A stretch of 64,000 nt of DNA, from assembly GCF_023091745.1 (NCBI RefSeq), contig NW_026291487.1, positions 248,001 to 312,000 of the forward strand. The letters are read 5' to 3'. Shown piece after piece: positions 50,601 to 63,189 of the stretch. The stretch is from Budorcas taxicolor (taxonomy: Eukaryota > Chordata > Mammalia > Artiodactyla > Bovidae). The notes beneath the pieces were generated by a model, which worked only from the letters and a program-made list of their open reading frames with translations, was not told the origin of the DNA and searched no databases. The translations under genes were made by a program, and so were the position numbers. Numbering within the stretch: position 1 is the first letter of the stretch; every line of letters begins with the position of its first letter.

Positions 50601-51766
50601 CGAGACGAGGCCTGACTCCCCTGGGGAGACTCAGAAGCACCCCAAGATCCATGGCAACACTGGAGAGGAATCCTCAGGTTCCGGCCCCGACTCCACACAA
50701 GGACTGAGGCCCCGGCATGGACGGGAGAGGAATCCCGAGAGGTCCCCTAGCAACTCACATGGGGACTGGACTTTCCTGAGGCCACCAGAGCGGGTCCCTG
50801 AGGTCCCCGTCGTAACTCGAGAAGACCTGCCGCAACTCGAGAAAATCCAGGAGGTTCTCCCCTCCAGGCGAGATGAGGCCCATTTCCGCTGAGGCGTCTC
50901 GAGGCTGATCACACCTCACCTCTGGAACTTCGAAAGGCTCCTTCACACCCTTGGTGCAAATCAAGAAGTTCCCCGACATACCCGTCTCCACTCGAGAGGA
51001 ATCACGAGGGTCCCGCCCACATCCAGAGGAGCCCCGTTTCCGCCTCGTAGCTCGAGATGAGGGATCCTTTCCCTGCTTCGTCGGGAAAGAGTTCCCGGCG
51101 TTCCCGTCGCATCTCAAGAGGAGGCCCTCTCAACAGGAACGGCGAGAGGAACTCCAGGGTCGAGCCAGCATTCCAAGAGTCCCCCAGATGTCTCAGTCCA
51201 TTCCAGAGGAACCTCTTTTCCCTTCACCGGCTCGTCTTTCACGCCGAGGATCGACTCACACCAAGGTGGCACGTGGCACAGCCCTGTGGGAAAGCCTCGT
51301 GGGAAAGCCTCGAGGGACAGCCTCGAGAGAAAGCCACAGATCCCTTGATCCACGTGACAGGAAGCGTGACACTACTGCTGCAGCTCGGGAGGAAAGCGCA
51401 CGTGCATGACCCCACTCGAGACGAGGCCTGACTCCCCTGGGGAGACTCAGAAGCACCCCAAGATCCATGGCAACACTGAAGAGGAATCCTCAGGTTCCGG
51501 CCCCGACTCCACACAAGGACTGAGGCCCCGGCATGGACGGGAGAGGAATCCCGAGAGGTCCCCTAGCAACTCGCATGGGGACTGGCCTTTCCTGAGGCCA
51601 CCAGAGCGGGTCCCTGAGGTCCCCGTCGTAACTCGAGAAGACCTGCCGCAACTCGAGAAAATCCAGGAGGTTCTCCCCTCCAGGCGAGATGAGGCTCATT
51701 TCCGCTGAGGCGTCTCGAGGCTGATCACACCTCACCTCTGGAACTTCGAAAGGCTCCTTCACACCC
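47688..51766. repeat. Two-monomer higher-order repeat, family 3 (2.5 copies)
   Basis: B units at 47688, 49320 and 50951 share GGGTCGAGCCAGCATTCC and CTCGAGAGAAAGCC, and each is preceded by AACTCACATGGGGACTGGAC. A units at 48504 and 50135 share GGCGTCTGGAGG just upstream and GGAAGCATGAC. The 49320 unit is 815 bp because GAGGGACAGCC became GAGGTCAGCC near 49684. Confidence 0.8.
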
Positions 51767-54700
51767 TTGGTGCAAATCAAGAAGTTCCCCGACATACCCG
51801 TCTCCACTCGAGAGGAATCACGAGGGTCCCGCCCACATCCAGAGGAGCCCCGTTTCCGCCTCGTAGCTCGAGATGAGGGATCCTTTCCCTGCTTCGTCGG
51901 GAAAGAGTTCCCGGCGTTCCCGTCGCATCTCAAGAGGAGGCCCTCTCAACAGGAACGGCGAGAGGAACTCCAGGGTCGTGCCACCATTCCAAGAGTCCCC
52001 CAGATGTCTCAGTCCATTCCAGAGGAACCTCTTTTCCCTTCACCGGCTCGTCTTTCACGCCGAGGATCGACTCACACCAAGGTGGCACGTGGCACAGCCC
52101 TGTGGGAAAGCCTCGTGGGAAAGCCTCGAGGGACAGCCTCGAGGGAAAGCCACAGATCCCTTGATCCACGTGACAGGAAGCGTGACACTACTGCTGCAGC
52201 TCGGGAGGAAAGCGCACGTGCATGCCCCTACTCGAGACGAGGCCTGACTCCCCTGGGGAGACTCAGAAGCACCCCAAGATCCATGGCAACACTGGAGAGG
52301 AATCCTCAGGTTCCGGCCCCGACTCCACACAAGGACTGAGGCCCCGGCATGGACGGGAGAGGAATCCCGAGAGGTCCCCTAGCAACTCGCATGGGGACTG
52401 GCCTTTCCTGAGGCCACCAGAGCGGGTCCCTGAGGTCCCCGTCGTAACTCGAGAAGACCTGCCGCAACTCGAGAAAATCCAGGAGGTTCTCCCCTCCAGG
52501 CGAGATGAGGCCCATTTCCGCTGAGGCGTCTCGAGGCTGATCACACCTCACCTCTGGAACTTCGAAAGGCTCCTTCACACCCTTGGTGCAAATCAAGAAG
52601 TTCCCCGACCTAGCCGTCTCCACTCGAGAGGAATCACGAGGGTCCCGCCCACATCCAGAGGAGCCCCGTTTCCGCCTCGTAGCTCGAGATGAGGGATCCT
52701 TTCCCTGCTTCGTCGGGAAAGAGTTCCCGGCGTTCCCGTCGCATCTCAAGAGGAGGCCCTCTCAACAGGAACGGCGAGAGGAACTCCAGGGTCGTGCCAC
52801 CATTCCAAGAGTCCCCCAGATGTCTCAGTCCATTCCAGAGGAACCTCTTTTCCCTTCACCGGCTCGTCTTTCACGCCGAGGATCGACTCACACCAAGGTG
52901 GCACGTGGCACAGCCCTGTGGGAAAGCCTCGTGGGAAAGCCTCGAGGGACAGCCTCGAGGGAAAGCCACAGATCCCTTGATCCACGTGACAGGAAGCGTG
53001 ACACTACTGCTGCAGCTCGGGAGGAAAGCGCACGTGCATGCCCCCACTCGAGACGAGGCCTGACTCCCCTGGGGAGACTCAGAAGCACCCCAAGATCCAT
53101 GGCAACACTGGAGAGGAATCCTCAGGTTCCGGCCCCGACTCCACACAAGGACTGAGGCCCCGGCATGGACGGGAGAGGAATCCCGAGAGGTCCCCTAGCA
53201 ACTCGCATGGGGACTGGCCTTTCCTGAGGCCACCAGAGCGGGTCCCTGAGGTCCCCGTCGTAACTCGAGAAGACCTGCCACAACTCGAGAAAATCCAGGA
53301 GGTTCTCCCCTCCAGGCGAGATGAGGCCCATTTCCGCTGAGGCGTCTCGAGGCTGATCACACCTCACCTCTGGAACTTCGAAAGGCTCCTTCACACCCTT
53401 GGTGCAAATCAAGAAGTTCTCCGACCTAGCCGTCTCCACTCGAGAGGAATCACGAGGGTCCCGCCCACATCCAGAGGAGCCCCGTTTCCGCCTCGTAGCT
53501 CGAGATGAGGGATCCTTTCCCTGCTTCGTCGGGAAAGAGTTCCCGGCGTTCCCGTCGCATCTCAAGAGGAGGCCCTCTCAACAGGAACGGCGAGAGGAAC
53601 TCCAGGGTCGTGCCACCATTCCAAGAGTCCCCCAGATGTCTCAGTCCATTCCAGAGGAACCTCTTTTCCCTTCACCGGCTCGTCTTTCACGCCGAGGATC
53701 GACTCACACCAAGGTGGCACGTGGCACAGCCCTGTGGGAAAGCCTCGTGGGAAAGCCTCGAGGGACAGCCTCGAGAGAAAGCCACAGATCCCTTGATCCA
53801 CGTGACAGGAAGCGTGACACTACTTCTGCAGCTCGGGAGGAAAGCGCACGTGCATGCCCCCACTCGAGACGAGGCCTGACTCCCCTGGGGAGACTCAGAA
53901 GCACCCCAAGATCCATGGCAACACTGGAGAGGAATCCTCAGGTTCCGGCCCCGACTCCACACAAGGACTGAGGCCCCGGCATGGACGGGAGAGGAATCCC
54001 GAGAGGTCCCCAAGCAACGCGCATGGGGACTGGCCTTTCCTGAGGCCACCAGAGCGGGTACCTGAGGTCCCCGTCGTAACTCGAGAAGACCTGCCGCAAC
54101 TCGAGAAAATCCAGGAGGTTCTCCCCTCCAGGCGAGATGAGGCCCATTTCCGCTGAGGCGTCTCGAGGCTGATCGCACCTCCCCTCTGGAACTTCGAAAG
54201 GGTCCTTCACACCCTTGGTGCAAATCAAGAAGTTCCCCGACATACCCGTCTCCACTCGAGAGGAATCACGAGGGTCCCGCCCACATCCAGAGGAGCCCCG
54301 TTTCCGCCTCGTAGCTCGAGATGAGGGATCCTTTCCCTGCTTCGTCGGGAAAGAGTTCCCGGCGTTCCCGTCGCATCTCAAGAGGAGGCCCTCTCAACAG
54401 GAACGGCGAGAGGAACTCCAGGGTCGTGCCACCATTCCAAGAGTCCCCCAGATGTCTCAGTCCATTCCAGAGGAACCTCTTTTCCCTTCACCGGCTCGTC
54501 TTTCACGCCGAGGATCGACTCACACCAAGGTGGCACGTGGCACAGCCCTGTGGGAAAGCCTCGTGGGAAAGCCTCGAGGGACAGCCTCGAGGTAAAGCCA
54601 CAGATCCCTTGATCCACGTGACTGGAAGCGTGATACTACTGCTGCAGCTCGGGAGGAAAGCGCACGTGCATGCCCCCACTCGAGACGAGGCCTGACTCCC

Positions 54701-55846
54701 CTGGGGAGACTCAGAAGCACCCCAAGATCCATGGCAACACTGGAGAGGAATCCTCAGGTTCCGGCCCCGACTCCACACAAAGACTGAGGCCCCGGCATGG
54801 ACGGGAGAGGAATCCCGAGAGGTCCCCTAGCAACTCGCATGGGGACTGGCCTTTCCTGAGGCCACCAGAGCGGGTCCCTGAGGTCCCCGTCGTAACTCGA
54901 GAAGACCTGCCGCAACTCGAGAAAATCCAGGAGGTTCTCCCCTCCAGGCGAGATGAGGTCCTTTTCCGCTGAGGCGTCTCGAGGCTGATCACACCTCCCC
55001 TCTGGAACTTCGAAAGGGTCCTTCACACACTTGGTGCAAATCAAGAAGTTCCCCGACATACCCGTCTCCACTCGAGAGGAATCACGAGCGTCCCGCCCAC
55101 ATCCAGAGGAGCCCCGTTTCCGCCTCGTAGCTCGAGATGAGGGATCCTTTCCCTGCTTCGTCGGGAAAGAGTTCCCGGCGTTCCCGTAGCATCTCAAGAG
55201 GAGGCCCTCTCAACAGGAACGGCGAGAGGAACTCCAGGGTCGTGCCACCATTCCAAGAGTCCCCCAGATGTCTCAGTCCATTCCAGAGGAACCTCTTTTC
55301 CCTTCACCGGCTCGTCTTTCACGCCGAGGATCGACTCACACCAAGGTGGCACGTGGCACAGCCCTGTGGGAAAGCCTCGTGTGAAAGCCTCGAGGGACAG
55401 CCTCGAGGGAAAGCCACAGATCCCTTGATCCACCTGACAGGATGCGTGACACTACTGCTGCAGCTCGGGAGGAAAGCGCACGTGCATGCCCCCACTCGAG
55501 ACGAGGCCTGACTCCCCTGGGGAGACTCAGAAGCACCCCAAGATCCATGGCAACACTGGAGAGGAATCCTCAGGTTCCGGCCCCGACTCCACACAAGGAC
55601 TGCGGCCCCGGCATGGACGGGAGAGGAATCCCGAGAGGTCCCCTAGCAACTCGCATGGGGACTGGCCTTTCCTGAGGCCACCAGAGCGGGTCCCTGAGGT
55701 CCCCGTCGTAACTCGAGAAGACCTGCCGCAACTCGAGAAAATCCAGGAGGTTCTCCCCTCCAGGCGAGATGAGGCCCATTTCCGCTGAGGCGTCTCGAGG
55801 CTGATCACACCTCACCTCTGGAACTTCGAAAGGCTCCTTCACACCC
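51767..55846. repeat. Mixed monomers between dimer and five-mer blocks
   Basis: Units start at 51767 (B), 52583 (A), 53399 (A), 54215 (B) and 55031 (B). The 53399 unit has GTTCTCCGACC at its start and is followed by CCAAGCAACGCGC and GGGTACCTG near 54010-54060. The 55031 unit has CCCGTAGCATC, CACGAGCGTCCC and CCACCTGACAGGATGCG; the last is shared with the unit at 56663, 1632 bp away. Confidence 0.7.
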
Positions 55847-58800
55847 TTGGTGCAAATCAAGAAGTTCCCCGACCTAGCCATCTCCACTCGAGAGGAATCA
55901 CGAGGGTCCCGCCCACATCCAGAGGAGCCCCGTTTCCACCTCGTAGCTCGAGATGAGGGATCCTTTCCCTGCTTCGTCGGGAAAGAGTTCCCGGCCTTCC
56001 CGTCGCATCTCAAGAGGAGGCCCTCTCAACAGGAACGGCGAGAGGAACTCCAGGGTCGTGCCACCATTCCAAGAGTCCCCCAGATGTCTCAGTCCATTCC
56101 AGAGGAACCTCTTTTCCCTTCACCGGCTCGTCTTTCACGCCGAGGATCGACTCACACCAAGGTGGCACGTGGAACAGCCCTGTGGGAAAGCCTCGTGGGA
56201 AAGCCTCGAGGGACAGCCTCGAGGGAAAGCCACAGATCCCTTGATCCACGTGACAGGAAGCGTGACACTACTGCTGCAGCTCGGGAGGAAAGCGCACGTG
56301 CATGCCCCCACTCGAGACGAGGCCTGACTCCCCTGGGGAGACTCAGAAGCACCCCAAGATCCATGGCAACACTGGAGAGGAATCCTCAGGTTCCGGCCCC
56401 GACTCCACACAAGGACTGAGGCCCCGGCATGGACGGGAGAGGAATCCCGAGAGGTCCCCTAGCAACTCACATGGGGACTGGACTTTCCTGAGGCCACCAG
56501 AGCGGGTCCATGAGGTCCCCGTCGTAACTCGAGAAGATCTGCCGCAACTCGAGAAAATCCAGGAGGTTCTCCCCTCCAGGCGAGATGAGGCCCATTTCCG
56601 CTGAGGCGTCTCGAGGCTGATCACACCTCCCCTCTGGAACTTCGAAAGGCTCCTTCACACCCTTGGTGCAAATCAAGAAGTTCCCCGACATACCCGTCTC
56701 CACTCGAGAGGAATCACGAGGGTCCCGCCCACATCCAGAGGAGCCCCGTTTCCGCCTCGTAGCTCGAGATGAGGGATCCTTTCCCTGCTTCGTCGGGAAA
56801 GAGTTCCCGGCGTTCCCGTCGCATCTCAAGAGGAGGCCCTCTCAACAGGAACGGCGAGAGTAACTCCAGGGTCGAGCCAGCATTCCAAGAGTCCCCCAGA
56901 TGTCTCAGTCCATTCCAGAGGAACCTCTTTTCCCTTCACCGGCTCGTCTTTCACGCCGAGGATCGACTCACACCAAGGTGGCACGTGGCACAGCCCTGTG
57001 GGAAAGCCTCGTGGGAAAGCCTCGAGGGACAGCCTCGAGGGAAAGCCACAGATCCCTTGATCCACCTGACAGGATGCGTGACACTACTGCTGCAGCTCGG
57101 GAGGAAAGCGCACGTGCATGCCCCCACTCGAGATGAGGCCTGACTCCCCTGGGGAGACTCAGAAGCACCCCAATATCCATGGCAACACTGGAGAGGAATC
57201 CTCAGGTTCCGGCCCCGACTCCACACAAGGACTGAGGCCCCGGCATGGACGGGAGAGGAATCCCGAGAGGTCCCCTAGCAACTCGCATGGGGACTGGCCT
57301 TTACTGAGGCCACCAGAGCGGGTCCCTGAGGTCCCCGTCGTAACTCGAGAAGACCTGCCTCAACTCGAGAAAATCCAGGAGGTTCTCCCCTCCAGGCGAG
57401 ATGAGGCCCATTTCCGCTGAGGCGTCTCGAGGCTGATCACACCTCACCTCTGGAACTTCGAAAGGCTCCTTCACACCCTTGGTGCAAATCAAGAAGTTCC
57501 CCGACCTAGGCGTCTCCACTCGAGAGGAATCACGGGGGTCCCGCCCACATCCAGAGGAGCCCCGTTTCCGCCTCGTAGCTCGAGATGACGGATCCTTTCC
57601 CTGCTTCGTCGGGAAAGAGTTCCTGGCGTTCCCGTCTCATCTTCTAGAGGAGGCCGTCTTACAGGAACGGCGAGAGGAACTCCAGGGTCGTGCCACCATT
57701 CCAAGAGTCCCCCAGATGTCTCAGTCCATTCCAGAGGAACCTCTTTTCCCTTCACCGGCTCGTCTTTCACGCCGAGGATCGACTCACACCAAGGTGGCAC
57801 GTGGCACAGCCCTGTGGGAAAGCCTCGTGGGAAAGCCTCGAGGGACAGCCTCGAGAGAAAGCCACAGATCCCTTGATCCACGTGACAGGAAGCGTGACAC
57901 TACTGCTGCAGCTCGGGAGGAAAGCGCACGTGCATGCCCCCACTCGAGACGAGGCCTGACTCCCCTGGGGAGACTCAGAAGCACCCCAAGAACCATGGCA
58001 ACACTGGAGAGGAATCCTCAGGTTCCGGCCCCGACTCCACACAAGGACTGAGGCCCCGGCATGGACGGGAGAGGAATCCCGAGAGGTCCCCAAGCAACGC
58101 GCATGGGGACTGGCCTTTCCTGACGCCACCAGAGCGGGTCCCTGAGGTCCCCGTCGTAACTCGAGAAGACCTGCCTCAACTCGAGAAAATCCAGGAGGTT
58201 CTCCCCTCCAGGCAAGATGTGGCCCATTTCCGCTGAGGCATCTCGAGGCGGATCACACCTCCCCTCTGGAACTTCGAAAGGGTCCTTCACACCCTTGGTG
58301 CAAATCAAGAAGTTCCCCGACATACCCGTCTCCACTCGAGAGGAATCACGAGGGTCCCGCCCACATCCAGAGGAGCCCCGTTTCCGCCTCGTAGCTCGAG
58401 ATGAGGGATCCTTTCCCTGCTTCGTCGGGAAAGAGTTCCCGGCGTTCCCATCGCATCTCAAGAGGAGGCCCTCTCTACAGGAATGGCGAGAGGAACTCCA
58501 GGGTCGTGCCACCATTCCAAGAGTCCCCCAGATGTCTCTGTCCATTCCAGAGGAACCTCTTTTCCCTTCACCGGCTCATCTTTCACGCCGAGGATCGACT
58601 CACACCAAGGTGGCACGTGGCACAGCGCTGTGGGAAAGCCTCGTGTGAAAGCCTCGAGGGACAGCCTCGAGGGAAAGCCACAGATCCCTTGATCCACGTG
58701 ACAGGAAGCGTGACACTAATGCTGCAGCTCGGGAGGAAAGCGCACGTGCATGCCCCCACTCGAGACGAGGCCTGACTCCCCTGGGGAGACTCAGAAGCAC

Positions 58801-59926
58801 CCCAAGATCCATGGCAACACTGGAGAGGAATCCTCAGGTTCCGTCCCCGACTCCACACAAGGACTGAGGCCCCGGCATGGACGGGAGAGGAATCCCGAGA
58901 GGTCCCCTAGCAACTCGCATGGGGACTGGCCTTTCCTGAGGCCACCAGAGCGGGTCCCTGAGGTCCCCGTCGTAACTCGAGAAGACCTGCCGCAACTCGA
59001 GAAAATCCAGGAGGTTCTCCCCTCCAGGCGAGATGAGGCCCATTTCCGCTGAGGCGTCTCGAGGCTGATCACACCTCCCCTCTGGAACATCGAAAGGGTC
59101 CTTCACACCCTTGGTGCAAATCAAGAAGTTCCCCGACCTAGCCGTCTCCACTCGAGAGGAATCACGGGGGACCCGCCCACATCCAGAGGAGCCCCTTTTC
59201 CGCCTCGTAGCTCGAGATGAGGGATCCTTTCCCTGCTTCGTCGGGAAAGAGTTCCCGGCGTTTCCGTCGCATCTCAAGAGGAGGCCCTCTCAACAGGAAA
59301 GGCGAGAGGAACTCCAGGGTCGTGCCACCATTCCAAGAGTCCCCCAGATGTCTCAGTCCATTCCAGAGGAACCTCTTTTCCCTTCACCGGCTCGTCTTTC
59401 ACGCCGAGGATCGACTCACACCAAGGTGGCACGTGGCACAGCCCTGTGGGAAAGCCTCGTGGGAAAGCCTCGAGGGACAGCCTCGAGGGAAAGCCACAGA
59501 TCCCTTGATCCACGTGACAGGAAGCGTGACACTACTGCTGCAGCTCGGGAGGAAAGCGCACGTGCATGCCCCCACTCGAGACGAGGCCTGACTCCCCTGG
59601 GGAGACTCAGAAGCACCCCAAGATCCATGGCAACACTGGAGAGGAATCCTCAGGTTCCGGCCCCGACTCCACACAAAGACTGAGGCCCCGGCATGGACGG
59701 GAGAGGAATCCCGAGAGGTCCCCTAGCAACTCACATGGGGACTGGCCTTTCCTGAGGCCACCAGAGCGGGTCCCTGAGGTCCCCGTCGTAACTCGAGAAG
59801 ACCTGCCGCAACTCGAGAAAATCCAGGAGGTTCTCCCCTCCAGGCGAGATGAGGCCCATTTCCGCTGAGGCGTCTCGAGGCTGATCACACCTCACCTCTG
59901 GAACTTCGAAAGGCTCCTTCACACCC
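55847..59926. repeat. Five-monomer higher-order repeat block
   Basis: Units start at 55847 (A with CTAGCCATCTCC), 56663 (B with CGAGCCAGCATTCC), 57479 (A with CTAGGCGTCTCC and a diverged patch), 58295 (B with TACAGGAATGGCG and ATGTCTCTG) and 59111 (A with GAGCCCCTTTTCC and AGGAAAGGCG). All but the 56663 unit recur in the same order from 59927. Confidence 0.8.
57584..57664. repeat. Diverged patch with a novel TCTAGA site, copy 1
   Basis: Within about 80 bp the unit has GATGACGG for GATGAGGG, TTCCTGGCG for TTCCCGGCG, and TCTCATCTTCTAGAGG for TCGCATCTCAAGAGG, then GGCCGTCTTACAGG for GGCCCTCTCAACAGG. Length is unchanged. TCTAGA at 57643-57648 is absent from normal monomers. Confidence 0.8.
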
Positions 59927-62900
59927 TTGGTGCAAATCAAGAAGTTCCCCGACCTAGCCATCTCCACTCGAGAGGAATCACGAGGGTCCCGCCCACATCC
60001 AGAGGAGCCCCGTTTCCGCCTCGTAGCTCGAGATGAGGGATCCTTTCCCTGCTTCGTCGGGAAAGAGTTCCCGGCCTTCCCGTCGCATCTCAAGAGGAGG
60101 CCCTCTCAACAGGAACGGCGAGAGGAACTCCAGGGTCGTGCCACCATTCCAAGAGTCCCCCAGATGTCTCAGTCCATTCCAGAGGAACCTCTTTTCCCTT
60201 CACCGGCTCGTCTTTCACGCCGAGGATCGACTCACACCAAGGTGGCACGTGGAACAGCCCTGTGGGAAAGCCTCGTGGGAAAGCCTCGAGGGACAGCCTC
60301 GAGGGAAAGCCACAGATCCCTTGATCCACGTGACAGGAAGCGTGACACTACTGCTGCAGCTCGGGAGGAAAGCGCACGTGCATGCCCCCACTCGAGACGA
60401 GGCCTGACTCCCCTGGGGAGACTCAGAAGCACCCCAAGATCCATGGCAACACTGGAGAGGAATCCTCAGGTTCCGGCCCCGACTCCACACAAGGACTGAG
60501 GCCCCGGCATGGACGGGAGAGGAATCCCGAGAGGTCCCCTAGCAACTCACATGGGGACTGGACTTTCCTGAGGCCACCAGAGCGGGTCCATGAGGTCCCC
60601 GTCGTAACTCGAGAAGACCTGCCGCAACTCGAGAAAATCCAGGAGGTTCTCCCCTCCAGGCGAGATGAGGCCCATTTCCGCTGAGGCGTCTCGAGGCTGA
60701 TCACACCTCACCTCTGGAACTTCGAAAGGCTCCTTCACACCCTTGGTGCAAATCAAGAAGTTCCCCGACCTAGGCGTCTCCACTCGAGAGGAATCACGGG
60801 GGTCCCGCCCACATCCAGAGGAGCCCCGTTTCCGCCTCGTAGCTCGAGATGACGGATCCTTTCCCTGCTTCGTCGGGAAAGAGTTCCTGGCGTTCCCGTC
60901 TCATCTTCTAGAGGAGGCCGTCTTACAGGAACAGCGAGAGGAACTCCAGGGTCGTGCCACCATTCCAAGAGTCCCCCAGATGTCTCAGTCCATTCCAGAG
61001 GAACCTCTTTTCCCTTCACCGGCTCGTCTTTCACGCCGAGGATCGACTCACACCAAGGTGGCACGTGGCACAGCCCTGTGGGAAAGCCTCGTGGGAAAGC
61101 CTCGAGGGACAGCCTCGAGAGAAAGCCACAGATCCCTTGATCCACGTGACAGGAAGCGTGACACTACTGCTGCAGCTCGGGAGGAAAGCGCACGTGCATG
61201 CCCCCACTCGAGACGAGGCCTGACTCCCCTGGGGAGACTCAGAAGCACCCCAAGAACCATGGCAACACTGGAGAGGAATCCTCAGGTTCCGGCCCCGACT
61301 CCACACAAGGACTGAGGCCCCGGCATGGACGGGAGAGGAATCCCGAGAGGTCCCCAAGCAACGCGCATGGGGACTGGCCTTTCCTGACGCCACCAGAGCG
61401 GGTACCTGAGGTCCCCGTCGTAACTCGAGAAGACCTGCCTCAACTCGAGAAAATCCAGGAGGTTCTCCCCTCCAGGCGAGATGTGGCCCATTTCCGCTGA
61501 GGCATCTCGAGGCTGATCACACCTCCCCTCTGGAACTTCGAAAGGGTCCTTCACACCCTTGGTGCAAATCAAGAAGTTCCCCGACATACCCGTCTCCACT
61601 CGAGAGGAATCACGAGGGTCCCGCCCACATCCAGAGGAGCCCCGTTTCCGCCTCGTAGCTCGAGATGAGGGATCCTTTCCCTGCTTCGTCGGGAAAGAGT
61701 TCCCGGCGTTCCCATCGCATCTCAAGAGGAGGCCCTCTCTACAGGAATGGCGAGAGGAACTCCAGGGTCGTGCCACCATTCCAAGAATCCCCCAGATGTC
61801 TCTGTCCATTCCAGAGGAACCTCTTTTCCTTCACCGGCTCATCTTTCACGCCGAGGATCGACTCACACCAAGGTGGCACGTGGCACAGCGCTGTGGGAAA
61901 GCCTCGTGTGAAAGCCTCGAGGGACAGCCTCGAGGGAAAGCCACAGATCCCTTGATCCACGTGACAGGAAGCGTGACACTAATGCTGCAGCTCGGGAGGA
62001 AAGCGCACGTGCATGCCCCCACTCGAGACGAGGCCTGACTCCCCTGGGGAGACTCAGAAGCACCCCAAGATCCATGGCAACACTGGAGAGGAATCCTCAG
62101 GTTCCGTCCCCGACTCCACACAAGGACTGAGGCCCCGGCATGGACGGGAGAGGAATCCCGAGAGGTCCCCTAGCAACTCGCATGGGGACTGGCCTTTCCT
62201 GAGGCCACCAGAGCGGGTCCCTGAGGTCCCCGTCGTAACTCGAGAAGACCTGCCGCAACTCGAGAAAATCCAGGAGGTTCTCCCCTCCAGGCCAGATGAG
62301 GCCCATTTCCGCTGAGGCGTCTCGAGGCTGATCACACCTCCCCTCTGGAACATCGAAAGGGTCCTTCACACCCTTGGTGCAAATCAAGAAGTTCCCCGAC
62401 CTAGCCGTCTCCACTCGAGAGGAATCACGGGGGACCCGCCCACATCCAGAGGAGCCCCTTTTCCGCCTCGTAGCTCGAGATGAGGGATCCTTTCCCTGCT
62501 TCGTCGGGAAAGAGTTCCCGGCGTTTCCGTCGCATCTCAAGAGGAGGCCCTCTCAACAGGAAAGGCGAGAGGAACTCCAGGGTCGTGCCACCATTCCAAG
62601 AGTCCCCCAGATGTCTCAGTCCATTCCAGAGGAACCTCTTTTCCCTTCACCGGCTCGTCTTTCACGCCGAGGATCGACTCACACCAAGGTGGCACGTGGC
62701 ACAGCCCTGTGGGAAAGCCTCGTGGGAAAGCCTCGAGGGACAGCCTCGAGGGAAAGCCACAGATCCCTTGATCCACGTGACAGGAAGCGTGACACTACTG
62801 CTGCAGCTCGGGAGGAAAGCGCACGTGCATGCCCCCACTCGAGACGAGGCCTGACTCCCCTGGGGAGACTCAGAAGCACCCCAAGATCCATGGCAACACT

Positions 62901-63189
62901 GGAGAGGAATCCTCAGGTTCCGGCCCCGACTCCACACAAAGACTGAGGCCCCGGCATGGACGGGAGAGGAATCCCGAGAGGTCCCCTAGCAACTCGCATG
63001 GGGACTGGCCTTTCCTGAGGCCACCAGAGCGGGTCCCTGAGGTCCCCGTCGTAACTCGAGAAGACCTGCCGCAACTCGAGAAAATCCAGGAGGTTCTCCC
63101 CTCCAGGCGAGATGAGGCCCATTTCCGCTGAGGCGTCTGGAGGCTGATCACACCTCCCCTCTGGAACTTCGAAAGGGTCCTTCACACCC
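59927..63189. repeat. Four-monomer relative of the five-mer block
   Basis: Units start at 59927, 60743, 61559 and 62374 and match 55847, 57479, 58295 and 59111. The equivalent of 56663 is missing, so the offset drops from 4080 bp to 3264 bp after the landmark at 60743. The 61559 unit is 815 bp, with one C lost in CTTTTCCTTCACC near 61828. Confidence 0.8.
60848..60928. repeat. Diverged patch with a novel TCTAGA site, copy 2
   Basis: The same cluster of substitutions as at 57584, 3264 bp downstream, with TCTAGA at 60907-60912. One further change, AACAGCGAG for AACGGCGAG, follows at about 60930. Confidence 0.8.

Noticed and set aside
41160..51766. Two different satellite families interleaved
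   Set aside because: Type A and B monomers differ at only a few linked bases after the landmark and are otherwise nearly the same, so they are variants of one family.
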